In this document: piece after piece, positions 28,586 to 38,365 of the stretch
Layout of the letters: each line of letters begins with the position of its first letter
Position numbering within the stretch: position 1 is the stretch's first letter
From: Candidatus Krumholzibacteriota bacterium
GTDB lineage: Bacteria; Krumholzibacteriota; Krumholzibacteriia; LZORAL124-64-63
DNA length: 64,000 bases
Assembly (NCBI GenBank): GCA_024275485.1
Contig: JAJRZA010000037.1
Coordinates: forward strand, 69,241-133,240
Direction: 5' to 3'
The notes under the pieces: model-generated
Databases searched by the model: none
What the model saw: only the letters and a program-made list of their open reading frames with translations
What the model was told of the DNA's origin: nothing
Made by a program: the position numbers and the translations under genes

Positions 28586-28614
28586 AAAAGGGGGCGACTG
28601 AATCAGCCGCCCCT
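28586..28614 (-). terminator. Intrinsic terminator of the cytochrome operon
   Basis: Read on the minus strand, GGGGCGGCT pairs with AGTCGCCCC (one G-T pair) around a 5-nt loop and is followed by CTTTTATT. It lies about 25 nt after the stop of the NapC/NirT-like gene. Confidence 0.8.
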
Positions 28615-28637
28615 CTCCATGGATTTCCAACATCAAA

Positions 28638-30215
28638 CTACTCGGTGAAGGGTTCCCCTTCACCCGGGACCATGTCTTCTTCGACCACTGGCTCCACATA
28701 ACCCTGGACCACATCTTCTTTTACACCCAGAAACTCATCCCGCAGATACTCATGCATTTTCTGGTCCGGATCCGATTTGTCCGTGGGCAGCAGGAACTGG
28801 AATTCCGACGCGCTGTCCATGGCCAGGATCGAATGACAGAGAGTGCAATCGTAGGGGATGGCCGTTCCGGCATCATCCGTCATTCCTTCATTGTGGCAGC
28901 GGAAACAACCCGTGTCCAGGCGGTGACCGAGGTGACTGGGGTAGGAATTCCAGCCCACTTTCATGAAGTGAAAGATGTTCTGGTTGTAGATGGCCCTCAA
29001 AACTTCAATCATTTTATCGGCTGCCGCGCTGGTGGCCAGGTTGTCGTCGCCCAGGTCGCGTGAATAGAATCCACGCACCGAGTTTTCGATACCGGTCATG
29101 GCCGCTTCCTTGTCCCCATATCGGATGGTCAAGGCTTCCAGCGCCACCCTCTTGGCCCAAGGTAGGGACCTGTCGATGGTCCCGGCGGCAAGGGCTTCGT
29201 TGACGGCATCTTCAGGGTCCTGATAAATGTGTGTTGCCCGATTATGGCAATCCACACAATCCATGCTCCTGACTTCTGCGTATTCCTCGCTGACAGGGTG
29301 CTTGAGAGCTGCCTTGTTCAGCTTCCGGTTTGTGAAACGATGGAAGACGCCACCCTTGCGGACTTCCACCCACTCCATGTGCATGCGTTTTTCGTCGGCA
29401 GCCTGGTAACGGACTTCGTTGGCTTCGGCCACATGCCAGTGAATGGTGCCTTCCTGGTGTCCCTTGCCGCCGCCGACCTTCAAAGCCAGGGTGGTGTGGG
29501 AGGACGTTGAGGTTTCGTCCATGGCGAACTTCTCGTAGGTCACGATACGGTTGCCGTAGAACTTATCGGGCCAATGGCAATGTTCGCAGGTTTCCCGGGC
29601 CGGACGCAGCTGATGCACCGGTGTGGGAATGGGGCGTTCGAACAGATCGAACGTGGCCGAAACCACCTGCCACAGTCCATTGAGTTTGGCATCGAGCAGG
29701 GCTTTGGCGCCTTCTCCCACATGGCATTCCACGCATTTGACGTGGGCATGGGGGGAGTTCTGGTAAGCCACCCATTCGGGTTCCATTACATCGTGACAGG
29801 CGGTGCCGCAGAACTCGGAGGTATCCATGAAGGCCAGCATGCGCGCGCCGCCGATACCGATGAACATGAGGTTCAACAAGGTCAGTAGGGCGATGGTGGC
29901 CACCAGGGACGACCCCAGGCGTTTGGCCTTGGTCATGTCGTCGGGGAATCGCTGAGTTAACAATTCCGATGTGCTACGACCCGTCGCCCGGCGGAATTGC
30001 CACCAGCCGATGGGCACGAGAATCAGACCCAGAAGAAACAGGGCCGGCAGGGCCATGTAACTGATAAGTCCCACATAGGAATTGGTCAGGATTCCCGCCA
30101 ACTGCAAAAGCTCGAAGAAAATGAACATCAGGAAGGCGGAGGTCGTCAATGCGACCCCCACCGTCCCCGTCCAGTTTGTCGAGATTCCGCGAATGAAAAG
30201 CTGGAATCGCTTCAT
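28638..30215 (-). CDS. NapC/NirT/NrfH-like membrane multiheme cytochrome c
   Basis: A 525-residue quinol-oxidising type cytochrome. Three to four membrane helices occupy the first 130 residues, then six haem sites follow: one CGTACH (the C-x3-CH form usual for the first haem of this family) and five C-x2-CH (CVECH, CEHCH, CVDCH, CFRCH, CTLCH). The C-terminal tail is acidic. Its role would be to take electrons from the quinol pool and pass them to the octahaem protein encoded 12 nt upstream. The ATG at 30215 has GGGG at suitable distance; a GTG at 30218 is equivalent. It is larger than NrfH or CymA. Terminator directly downstream. Confidence 0.9.
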   Translation of the reverse strand: MKRFQLFIRGISTNWTGTVGVALTTSAFLMFIFFELLQLAGILTNSYVGLISYMALPALFLLGLILVPIGWWQFRRATGRSTSELLTQRFPDDMTKAKRLGSSLVATIALLTLLNLMFIGIGGARMLAFMDTSEFCGTACHDVMEPEWVAYQNSPHAHVKCVECHVGEGAKALLDAKLNGLWQVVSATFDLFERPIPTPVHQLRPARETCEHCHWPDKFYGNRIVTYEKFAMDETSTSSHTTLALKVGGGKGHQEGTIHWHVAEANEVRYQAADEKRMHMEWVEVRKGGVFHRFTNRKLNKAALKHPVSEEYAEVRSMDCVDCHNRATHIYQDPEDAVNEALAAGTIDRSLPWAKRVALEALTIRYGDKEAAMTGIENSVRGFYSRDLGDDNLATSAAADKMIEVLRAIYNQNIFHFMKVGWNSYPSHLGHRLDTGCFRCHNEGMTDDAGTAIPYDCTLCHSILAMDSASEFQFLLPTDKSDPDQKMHEYLRDEFLGVKEDVVQGYVEPVVEEDMVPGEGEPFTE

Positions 30216-30227
30216 CACTCAGCCCCT

Positions 30228-31556
30228 TTACTTAAGTACAGGCTGGTAAAAGCCGTCGAACATTTTCGCCATTTTGCCGGACTTGATGTCGGCCTTGATG
30301 TCCGCAGTCGGACGTTTCAACCACTGGTGATAAGGATCGTTCAAGACTTCGTCAATCAAGGCATCCATCTCTGCGTTATGGAATTTCCGCAGTTCGGGGA
30401 TGTACTTGAAGTAGAAGTGCTGGGACACATCGTAGATACCGTGCCACCAGGTGTAATCCGGGCCCATCATGGCCGCACCGTGGCGCGCACGACGACCTTC
30501 ATGATGCCAGATTTCCCACCATATCCACTCGTATTTGTTGGAGAAGTTGGCTTTGCCTTCGCCCAGCTTCAGGTCTTTGGCTTTCTTGAAAAGTTTCAGG
30601 CCGGGCTTGGCGAACTTCTCGTTGTAGAGGTGCACCAGGCCATCGAACTGGGCATAGTGGCCGTTGACGAAAGCTTCGCCGTGGCAATTGCGGCAGACGT
30701 CTTTCATGTTGTCGCGTTTGACTTCCCAGTTGTCTTTCATTTTGGACACGGGAGGGCGCAGGGTCCAGCTGATGCGCTGGCCAACATCGTGAGTGATTTT
30801 CTGATTGGGAGTGGCACTCATGTGACAGGTGGCGCAAGTGGGGGCTTCAAAATAGTCCACACCCACAACCCAGCGGTCCGAGTCCAGGTTCATCTCGTCT
30901 TTCATGGTGTAGTAGGCGTTGCCGTGCTTGCTCTCTTCATAGATCTCCTTTTGGGGATGATCAGGTCCGAGGTGACACTTTGAGCAGGCTTCGGGTTGGC
31001 GCGCTTGCTTCACACTGAAGGCATGACGGGTATGACAAGCTGTGCAGGAGCCCTTGCTGCCATCGGGGTTGATGCGCCCGATACCACTGTTGGGCCAGCT
31101 GATGGCGGCCAGTTTGTTGGGGCTGTTGGGATCGATCTGAACCTTGCTGCCGTGGCAGCTTTCGCAACCGGCGATGGCTGCAGGGGCACCACCGGCGGCA
31201 TGGGCCAGATAGGCATCCTTGGAGTCAAGGATTTCACCAGCATGAGCATGGTAGGAGTCGTTGACTTCCTTGCTCTCCTGCTCGTGGCAGATTCCACAAT
31301 CTTTGGGGGTGACAAGGGTGGCAATCAGCGCGCCTTCGTGCTGGAAAGCGTCCGCTTCACCTTTGGCCGCCTTGTGGCAGTCCAGGCAGGTCACGTTGTG
31401 TTTGGCGTGTGTACTTTTGTACCACTGGTTGTACAGGCCGAGTGTCTTTTCCTTGTGGCAGGTCATGCATTTGCCGGCCACGCCATCCTGTGCGGCCATG
31501 GCCACACCGGAAAGCAGAACAGCCAGAGCACAAACGGCGATCAGGATTCGTTTCAT
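30228..31556 (-). CDS. haoA: Octahaem hydroxylamine oxidoreductase-like cytochrome c (epsilon-Hao type)
   Basis: A 442-residue periplasmic cytochrome with a signal peptide ending GVAMA. Eight C-x2-CH haem motifs are visible (CMTCH, CLDCH, CGICH, CESCH, CTACH, CSKCH, CATCH, CRNCH). Spacing and the C-terminal GPDYTWWHG region match the HAO family; pairing with a NapC/NirT-like quinol oxidase, as in Nautiliales and Campylobacter, points to the reductive branch (nitrite or hydroxylamine to ammonium) rather than ammonia oxidation. Whether the cross-linking tyrosine of oxidative HAO is present needs an alignment. The ATG at 31556 has GGAG upstream. First gene of a two-gene operon. Confidence 0.85.
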   Translation of the reverse strand: MKRILIAVCALAVLLSGVAMAAQDGVAGKCMTCHKEKTLGLYNQWYKSTHAKHNVTCLDCHKAAKGEADAFQHEGALIATLVTPKDCGICHEQESKEVNDSYHAHAGEILDSKDAYLAHAAGGAPAAIAGCESCHGSKVQIDPNSPNKLAAISWPNSGIGRINPDGSKGSCTACHTRHAFSVKQARQPEACSKCHLGPDHPQKEIYEESKHGNAYYTMKDEMNLDSDRWVVGVDYFEAPTCATCHMSATPNQKITHDVGQRISWTLRPPVSKMKDNWEVKRDNMKDVCRNCHGEAFVNGHYAQFDGLVHLYNEKFAKPGLKLFKKAKDLKLGEGKANFSNKYEWIWWEIWHHEGRRARHGAAMMGPDYTWWHGIYDVSQHFYFKYIPELRKFHNAEMDALIDEVLNDPYHQWLKRPTADIKADIKSGKMAKMFDGFYQPVLK

Positions 31557-32031
31557 CACGGGGCTCCTTGTCCAAAAAAAATTTCGAGTGACGAAGGTTG
31601 TGAATGGTTTGACAATCTTGGGTTCATCCAGGTGTCAGGTCAATGGAATATGTGACAAAACTATGACATGGGATTTTCACGAGGGCGGTATTTGAATTAT
31701 TGTCACCCCTGTTTTGTGGAAACCATATGGTGGGGCTAGGGTTTAATGTTAAAAATTCACTCGGTTCTAAATAACCTCAATCCTCAATTGGTTGCTGGCA
31801 GCACATATGTGGATGGTTTTGTCTTATTTAGGTTTTGATGGACCAAAATTGGTTTAACTAGGTCGGAAATAACCAGTTGATAGGAATTTTAGATTTCATT
31901 CGAGCCTGGTTTTGAAAAAAATAAGACAATAGAGTCCCGTTAACTGGCTTCGTGCTTTCCCGGAGAGTTCAGCTCCTTGAAGGTCTCACCTGGAACTGGC
32001 GGATCCGCAGTGAACACCCTATTGTCAACCC
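31557..32031. other. AT-rich intergenic region between divergent cytochrome and acyltransferase genes
   Basis: A 475-bp gene-free stretch of lower GC than its surroundings. Within its first 150 bp lie several TGACA/TGTCA words (for example the near-repeats in TGTGACAAAACTATGACA at 31653-31670 and ATTGTCACC near 31699), which could be sites for a nitrogen-oxide or redox regulator of the haoA operon. No exact promoter could be fixed and no RNA gene is recognisable. Confidence 0.4.
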
Positions 32032-32919
32032 ATGGATATTCGTGATCAGTTGGAATACTGGGCCTTCCGATCGTTGGTCGGAGGGATGAATCTGCTACCA
32101 TATGACCGGGCCCGACATCTTTTGTCGGGAATGGGGTTATTTGCCGGCAGGGTCCTGCGCATTCGGCGTTCGGTGGTCACAACACAATTGGCCCGAATTT
32201 ATCCCCATGAAACCCGTAAGGATCTTGATTACCTTGCAGATCTCGTTTACCATCACCTTGGATTGACCGTGGCTGAAGTCTTTTGCGGTGATCCTCAGGA
32301 CCAAATTGAGGCTGTTCGTGTTCATCCAGGTTGGGATGAGCTGGACAAGGCTCTTGCCCTGGGCCGTGGTGCCATCGTTGCCACGGGACACATCGGCAAT
32401 TTTGAACTCGGTGGTGCCACCCTCGCCCGGCGCTATCGCTTGTTGGATGTTGTCAAAACACAGCGAAACGCTCCATTCAATCGGTACATTGAGGCCTTGC
32501 ACAAGCGCCTGGGAATTGAAACTGTTCCCATGCAACACAGCGCTCCCCGGGTATTGCGTCATTTGCAAGGCGGTGGGTTGGTGTCTCTGCTCATGGATCA
32601 GGATGCCGGTGATCGGGGCATGACGGTTCCCTTCCTGGGGCAACCTGCGGCCACCTGGCCGGGTGTTGCCAGGATTTCCATCAGAACTGGCTGTCCTGTA
32701 ATCCCCATGGCCCTGATCAGGCATTCCGATGATGGGCACGAATTGAAAATCTCTTCACCTCTTTGGCCCGACGGCTTCACCGAAGATTCGGAAGGGGTGC
32801 GGCGATACCTGGAAAGAATATCCGCAGCCGTGGAGGTATTTATCCGGGAACATCCCGAGCAATGGTTTTGGGTGCATCGACGTTGGAAAAGTCGAAAGGG
32901 CGGGCGTGAAAACAAATAA
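32032..32919 (+). CDS. LpxL/HtrB-family lipid A (KDO) acyltransferase
   Basis: A 295-residue inner-membrane acyltransferase. The catalytic H-x4-E dyad is in TGHIGNFE at about residues 118-123; the family end motif HPEQWFWVHRRWK closes the protein. It adds a secondary acyl chain to lipid A or a similar glycolipid, showing a diderm envelope. It begins at the ATG at 32032. A GTG-started hybrid kinase gene overlaps its end by 14 nt. No other lpx gene is nearby, so exact position of acylation is unknown. Confidence 0.92.
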   Translation: MDIRDQLEYWAFRSLVGGMNLLPYDRARHLLSGMGLFAGRVLRIRRSVVTTQLARIYPHETRKDLDYLADLVYHHLGLTVAEVFCGDPQDQIEAVRVHPGWDELDKALALGRGAIVATGHIGNFELGGATLARRYRLLDVVKTQRNAPFNRYIEALHKRLGIETVPMQHSAPRVLRHLQGGGLVSLLMDQDAGDRGMTVPFLGQPAATWPGVARISIRTGCPVIPMALIRHSDDGHELKISSPLWPDGFTEDSEGVRRYLERISAAVEVFIREHPEQWFWVHRRWKSRKGGRENK

Positions 32920-34990
32920 TGGCAGGCCGTGGGCAAACCGGAAGAAGAACAAGTCCCAGTCGGGCGATTTGTTGGCTGATTCCTGGGAACACATATTTCG
33001 CTCCGCCCAGGTTCCTCTTTTTGTCGAGGATCTCACCCTGGTTCGTCAGACCATCAACAAAGTTCTGGACTCCGGGGTGAAAGACTTCGGCACCTGGCTC
33101 GAAGCCCATCCTGAATTCATCATCACCACCATTGAAAATCTGAATATCCTGGATGCCAACGACCGGGCGGTGGAAGTGGCAGGCGCCCGCGACAAGGCCG
33201 AATTGATTTGCTCTCTGGACCGTATGGTGGTGCCGGAAACCCTTGAGAGTTTCAAGGATATACTCAAAGGGCTGGCTGCCGGGGATGACATTTATCAGGG
33301 TGAGACCCAGTATCGCTCCCTGGATGGCCGTATTTACCATACCCTGAACCGGGCCCTGCTTCCTCATGGGCAATCCGGAGAACAGGACCTCCTTGTCCTG
33401 GCAACACATGACATTACCGACTTGAAATTGGCCCAAAGCAAACTTCAAGAGAGCGAAAGCCGTTATCGCGCGGTGGTGGAAGCAGCATCCGACATCATCC
33501 TGTGCCATGATCTGAGCGGTAAGATTATTTTTGTGAACAAAGCGGGCCTCACAATCATGGGTTGGACTCAGGATCAGCTGAAAGGCTTCCGTGTGAGCGA
33601 CTTTGTTGCTGAACGCGCCATTCCGGAAATGAATGAAAGACTAAAGCAACGAGAGAAGGGTTTTACCGGGACTTTTATATTTGAGATCCCCTTGATTCAT
33701 AGTGACGGCAGGGAAATTCCCATGGAAATCAGCACCACCATGATTCCCGGGCCAATCCACGAGGTGCCCCAGATCATGGCCATCATGCGGGATGTTTCCG
33801 GTCGCAAAGCCATGGAGTCGAGCATGGTGAACCATCACAAGATGGAGAGCCTGGGGGCTTTGGCCGGTGGCATTGCTCATGATTTCAACAATCTTCTGGC
33901 CACCATCATGGGCAACGCAGAGTTGTTGAAAGGTGACAGGCGTCTGGGCAATGAGTTTGATGAATTCCTGGATTCCATCCTCCATGCGTCCGGCCAGGCG
34001 GCCGATCTTTGCCAACAAATGCTGACCTATTCCGGCAAGGGACAATTCAGTGTGAACAATGGTGACTTGAGTGTGGTCGTCCATGAGGTGTCTCGTCTTT
34101 TGCAGGCCACCGTCAGTGGTCGGGCCCGCCTCAATTTCCAGTTGGACAACAGTCTTCCCACCGTGATGATTGATACGGCCCCCATTAGGCAGGTGATCAT
34201 GGAGATGGTCTCCAATGCTACGCAATCCCTCGGTGATGATGGCGGTGAAGTGACGGTTCGCACCGGTAGGGCCGGATTCACCCAGGGGGCTCTTTTGGCA
34301 GGGCATTGCAATCCCATGCTGGAAGCGGGTTCTTATATTTATTGTGAGGTGGCCGACTCCGGTTCGGGGATGGATCCTGCCACTTTGGAGCGCCTCTTTG
34401 ATCCGTTTTTCTCCACCAGGTATCCAGGCCGGGGGCTGGGCCTTTCGGCAGCCCTGGGCATCATCAAGGGACACGGTGGGGGTTTTCTCATCGATACGAC
34501 TCCCGGTGTGGGATCAACCGTATCCTTTCTGTTGCCGGAAGCACCGGTCCAAGCAGAAAAAGCGGGCAGATCCAAGCCCAAAAAATCTCCCGACACGCTT
34601 CATCTGGAACTGGCCGGAAAACTGATCTTGGTGGTGGACGAGGACCCGGCCGTGCGGCGTGTTTGCGAAAGTTTTTTGCGCCGTCTCGGGTGCAGTGTCT
34701 TGTCGGTGGGTAATGGCCCGGACTCTGTAAGAATTTTCAGTAAGCGTTTTGATGAAATTGATTTGGCAATTCTCGATTTGAGCATGACCGACATGGACGG
34801 CGTGGCCACTTTCCGTCGGTTGCGGGTCATCCGGCAGGATCTGCCTGTTATCTTCTCCACTGGATATGGAGAAGAAGAGTTGCACCAACGTGCCCGCGGC
34901 CTGGATGAATACGGGTACATCTCCAAGCCATTCAAGTTGGCCAATGTTCGGCAGGCCCTTGGGCAGGCCCTGGGCAAGGTTGCCGAATGA
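32906..34990 (+). CDS. Hybrid histidine kinase with two PAS domains and C-terminal receiver
   Basis: A soluble 694-residue sensor. Two PAS domains (about residues 60-175 and 185-300) precede a kinase core with H-box GGIAHDFNNLL (phospho-His near 319), N-box EMVSNATQSL, G1 DSGSGM, F-box FDPFFST and G2 GRGLGLS. The receiver (about 570-690) has the acidic pair in LVVDEDP, the phospho-Asp in LAILDLSMTD and the lysine in YISKPF. No membrane helix is seen, so signals are probably internal (redox, ligand or protein). GTG start overlaps the acyltransferase gene by 14 nt and its TGA overlaps the symporter ATG by 4 nt. No DNA-binding output; a downstream regulator must be elsewhere. Confidence 0.93.
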   Translation: MKTNNGRPWANRKKNKSQSGDLLADSWEHIFRSAQVPLFVEDLTLVRQTINKVLDSGVKDFGTWLEAHPEFIITTIENLNILDANDRAVEVAGARDKAELICSLDRMVVPETLESFKDILKGLAAGDDIYQGETQYRSLDGRIYHTLNRALLPHGQSGEQDLLVLATHDITDLKLAQSKLQESESRYRAVVEAASDIILCHDLSGKIIFVNKAGLTIMGWTQDQLKGFRVSDFVAERAIPEMNERLKQREKGFTGTFIFEIPLIHSDGREIPMEISTTMIPGPIHEVPQIMAIMRDVSGRKAMESSMVNHHKMESLGALAGGIAHDFNNLLATIMGNAELLKGDRRLGNEFDEFLDSILHASGQAADLCQQMLTYSGKGQFSVNNGDLSVVVHEVSRLLQATVSGRARLNFQLDNSLPTVMIDTAPIRQVIMEMVSNATQSLGDDGGEVTVRTGRAGFTQGALLAGHCNPMLEAGSYIYCEVADSGSGMDPATLERLFDPFFSTRYPGRGLGLSAALGIIKGHGGGFLIDTTPGVGSTVSFLLPEAPVQAEKAGRSKPKKSPDTLHLELAGKLILVVDEDPAVRRVCESFLRRLGCSVLSVGNGPDSVRIFSKRFDEIDLAILDLSMTDMDGVATFRRLRVIRQDLPVIFSTGYGEEELHQRARGLDEYGYISKPFKLANVRQALGQALGKVAE

Positions 34991-36759
34991 GCCATCTGCA
35001 CGCCCTGGACTGGGCCATCATCGGAGCCTACATCCTGGTCACCCTGGTTCTGGGTTTGGCCTTCCGCAAGCGGGCATCCCGTTCGAGCGAAGAGTATTTT
35101 CTCAGCGGTCGGTCCTTACCCTGGTGGATTCTGGGCACCAGCATGGTGGCCACCACCTTTGCCGCCGATACTCCATTGGCGGTCACCGGTTTTATCCGCA
35201 ACCACGGCATCTGGTACAACTGGTTCGGCTGGCATTATGTTTTTGCCCAGATGATGGCCGTGCTGCTCTTTTCCCGTTTCTGGCGAAGAGCCGAGGTTCT
35301 GACTGACAACGAGCTGATAGAATTGCGGTACAGCGGCAAGCCGGCGGCTTTTTTGCGGGGATTCAAAGCAGGATATTTTGCCATCGTATACAACTTCATT
35401 GTTTTGGGATGGGTCCTGAAAGGGCTCGGAACCGTGGCCGAAGCAATGCTCGGTGTGGACGAGACCCTCGCGGTCATCGTTGGGGCGGGGCTGGCTCTCA
35501 GCTACGCCCTGCTGGCCGGTTTCTGGGGAGTGGTGATCACCGATGTCATCCAGTTCGTCCTGGCCATGGCCGGATCCATTTCCGTGGCGGTGCTTTCAGT
35601 GCGGCATGTGGGAGGTATTGCAGCCCTGAGAGATAGGCTCGGCGAGTCGCTGGTGGCTTCGCAGAACACCATGGCCATGGTCCCGGGTGGAGGCATGGGT
35701 TGGGATTCCGATTTTGTCAAATTCCTGGTCTTCGTAAGTTTGATGTGGTGGGCCAGTCACAACGCCGATGGTGGCGGGTATATCATCCAGCGCATGGCCG
35801 CGGCCAAGAACGAACGTCATGCCCGCGGCGCCACCCTTTGGTTTGTGGTGGCCAACAACGCCGTGCGCTATTGGCCCTGGATTCTGACGGGCCTTGCCTC
35901 GATGGTGATCTTCCCGGTGATGCCCCAAGGCATGACTGAAGAAGCGGCATATCCCTTGGTGATGCTGGAAGTGCTGGGACCTGGCCTCATGGGATTGCTG
36001 CTGGTCTCGTTTTTTGCGGCTTTCATGTCCACTATCGATACCCATCTCAACTGGGGGGCCAGCTACCTGATCAATGATATCTACCTACGGTTTTTACGAC
36101 CGGGAGCAGGGAGTCGAGAGACGGTTTTGGCGGCCAAACTGTGTGTCCTTTTTATGATGGTTTTTTCCGTGCTGGTGGCCTTCCTTTTGACCAGCATCGG
36201 TAAGGCCTGGCTCTTTGTCTGGGCCATGGGGGCCGGTATCGGGCCGGTGTTGATTTTGCGCTGGTTCTGGTGGCGAATCAATGCCTGGAGCGAAATCGCT
36301 GCCCTGGGGGCATCGGTGGTGCTGGCTTTTGGTTTCGAAATCGTGGCCGCAGTGCAAGCGGGTGCGTCTTATGAGTTGTTTGCCACACCGGTGAAAATTG
36401 GTCAGATGGATTTGCAGACCCACCACAAGGCCATGATCCTTGTGCCGGTCACCATATTGACCTGGGTGATTGTTACTTTCCTGACCCGGCCGGTGACCAC
36501 GGAACGCCTGACCAGTTTCTACCGCAAAGTCAGACCTGGTGGTTTTTGGGGCCCGGTGGCCGCTGTCAATGCGGATGTTCAATGCGACGGACTGAGTTGG
36601 CAAAGAGTGGGGGTATGGGCTGCAGGTTGCGCAGGGGTATTTGGAATTTTGTTCGGGACGGGAAAGCTCTTGCTGGGAGAACCTTTGGCAGCAACGGCCT
36701 TGTTTGCCGTGGCCGTGCTTGGGGGCCTGGTGATTGTCTGGGAGTTTCGGCTGGATTGA
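34987..36759 (+). CDS. Sodium:solute symporter (SSS) family transporter
   Basis: A 590-residue membrane protein with about 13-14 helices of the LeuT-fold SSS family. The N-terminal motif SSEEYFLSGRSLPWW and the following GTSMVATTFAADTPLAVTG are typical of the family. Substrate cannot be told. It is coupled by a 4-nt overlap to the hybrid kinase gene, which suggests that the kinase senses the imported solute or its effect, as in kinase-SSS fusions such as CbrA. Convergent with the next two-component kinase gene; 32 bp separate them and no terminator is visible. Confidence 0.9.
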   Translation: MSHLHALDWAIIGAYILVTLVLGLAFRKRASRSSEEYFLSGRSLPWWILGTSMVATTFAADTPLAVTGFIRNHGIWYNWFGWHYVFAQMMAVLLFSRFWRRAEVLTDNELIELRYSGKPAAFLRGFKAGYFAIVYNFIVLGWVLKGLGTVAEAMLGVDETLAVIVGAGLALSYALLAGFWGVVITDVIQFVLAMAGSISVAVLSVRHVGGIAALRDRLGESLVASQNTMAMVPGGGMGWDSDFVKFLVFVSLMWWASHNADGGGYIIQRMAAAKNERHARGATLWFVVANNAVRYWPWILTGLASMVIFPVMPQGMTEEAAYPLVMLEVLGPGLMGLLLVSFFAAFMSTIDTHLNWGASYLINDIYLRFLRPGAGSRETVLAAKLCVLFMMVFSVLVAFLLTSIGKAWLFVWAMGAGIGPVLILRWFWWRINAWSEIAALGASVVLAFGFEIVAAVQAGASYELFATPVKIGQMDLQTHHKAMILVPVTILTWVIVTFLTRPVTTERLTSFYRKVRPGGFWGPVAAVNADVQCDGLSWQRVGVWAAGCAGVFGILFGTGKLLLGEPLAATALFAVAVLGGLVIVWEFRLD

Positions 36760-36791
36760 ACCCAATTAGTTGGCAGCCCTGTCCGGAAGTC

Positions 36792-38363
36792 TCAACCCTC
36801 CTGCTGAATTTCCATCATGGAAGCTTCCGATTCACCAGCCGCTTTCAAATTGAAAGTGAAGATGGTGCCTTCTCCGAGCTTGCTTTCCACTTGGAGCATG
36901 CTGCCGTGGCCATCAACAATCTTGGACGCGATGGCCAGTCCGAGACCAGAACTTTGTCCCAGGTGATCCTGGGTCGTTGCCAGACCGGAGCCGACCACGG
37001 CGCGGGTGCGACTTTTATCAATAGTATAAAAACGTTTGAAAATATGTGGTAAGTCCTCTTCTGAAATGCCCAAACCCGTATCGCTGACACTCACTTTGAG
37101 GGTAGAACCGGAGTCATCCAGGCTGATGACAACTCGTCCACCGTCCCGGTTGAACTTGATGCCGTTCTCCACCAGGTTTTGCAACACCTGGGCAATTTGC
37201 AGGGGGTCGGCGATGACCAGGGTATCGGCAGCGCCAATATTCAGGTCCAGGGAAATATCTCTTTCTGCGGACAGTCCTTCGCAGCGCATCAGAATCGATT
37301 CGGCCAGTTCACCTAGGGGGAATTCTTCCATTTGGAAAATGGCCTGTCCACTGTCGAATCGGCTGAGCACCAGCATGTGATCAATGAGTTTGTCCAGGTG
37401 AACCAGGTTACCGTTGATGATACCGAGATAACGGTCCCGGTCTTCGGTGCTCATGGTCTCGGCATGCAGACTCAGGGTCTCCACATAACCACGCATGCTG
37501 GCCATGGGAGTGCGCAGGTCGTGGCTGATGTTGGCGATGAGCTGACGTTGAAATTGTTCCTTGTCGCGCAGTTTGTCCATCATGGCTTCAATGTGGCCGG
37601 CCATGTTGTTGAAGTTGCGGCCAAGGGCACCGAGTTCGTCACTGCTGGTTGAGGGCACTCTTGTTTGAAGGTTGCCGGCGGCAAAGGAATCGAAACCCTT
37701 GCTCAGGCGGCGGATCCGGCGGGTGGTCCACACCATGATGACCAGACCGCAAACCGCAGAATAGACTAGCAGCAGGATGATGGCGTTCAATCCGATTTTA
37801 CGTTCAGCGGCTTCGATGTCCTCCAGGGAGATCACCGCAGGTCGGTAACTGGCCGCCAGATAGCCGAGAACCGGTTGAGATGTGTCGTTGTTCCTGTGCA
37901 GACGGTCCACTTCGAAAATACGGTTTTCGTAGGCATCCACATCGTCGGGCAGGGGATAGAATGCATAGTCCCAGGTACCGGACGACATGTCATGCATGAG
38001 CTGGGGATTGACCGAAGAAACGGCCCCCGCCAAGCTGTCGGGTCGGGAAGATGTTACGTAATTGCCCATCTCGTCGAAAACGATGACTTCGGCACTGAAA
38101 CGGTTGATGTCGCGACCGTACTCGACGGTTTTTCGCGTCAACTTATCAGCATCGGAAAAAAGAGGGGACAAATCGGCGGCCAATCCATCCAACTCGCCTT
38201 CAGCCTTGTTCGCATACCAGGCTTCTTCTTCTTCGGCCATATTTCCAGTGACGCTGGCAGAGTTGATCCACCACCAAAAACCGCCGCCACTGATGGCGAG
38301 CAACATGAGGAACAGTCCGGCAATCCGGAAGGCGAGAGTTTTAGTAAATCGAGGCATATGCAT
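36792..38363 (-). CDS. Membrane sensor histidine kinase (HAMP, HisKA, HATPase)
   Basis: A 523-residue sensor. Helix 1 near residues 10-32, an extracytoplasmic domain to about 190, helix 2 near 192-212, a HAMP domain, then the H-box NISHDLRTPMA, the N-box NLVENGIKF, G1 DTGLGI, the F-box FKRFY and the G2 region SSGLGLA. A longer than usual ATP-lid insert (about 15 residues rich in Gly, Thr and Gln) sits between the F- and G2-boxes. The ATG at 38363 lies 2 nt after the stop of the response regulator gene; an alternative ATG is 6 nt further in. Partner of the upstream OmpR-type regulator. Stimulus unknown. Confidence 0.93.
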   Translation of the reverse strand: MHMPRFTKTLAFRIAGLFLMLLAISGGGFWWWINSASVTGNMAEEEEAWYANKAEGELDGLAADLSPLFSDADKLTRKTVEYGRDINRFSAEVIVFDEMGNYVTSSRPDSLAGAVSSVNPQLMHDMSSGTWDYAFYPLPDDVDAYENRIFEVDRLHRNNDTSQPVLGYLAASYRPAVISLEDIEAAERKIGLNAIILLLVYSAVCGLVIMVWTTRRIRRLSKGFDSFAAGNLQTRVPSTSSDELGALGRNFNNMAGHIEAMMDKLRDKEQFQRQLIANISHDLRTPMASMRGYVETLSLHAETMSTEDRDRYLGIINGNLVHLDKLIDHMLVLSRFDSGQAIFQMEEFPLGELAESILMRCEGLSAERDISLDLNIGAADTLVIADPLQIAQVLQNLVENGIKFNRDGGRVVISLDDSGSTLKVSVSDTGLGISEEDLPHIFKRFYTIDKSRTRAVVGSGLATTQDHLGQSSGLGLAIASKIVDGHGSMLQVESKLGEGTIFTFNLKAAGESEASMMEIQQEG

Positions 38364-38365
38364 GT

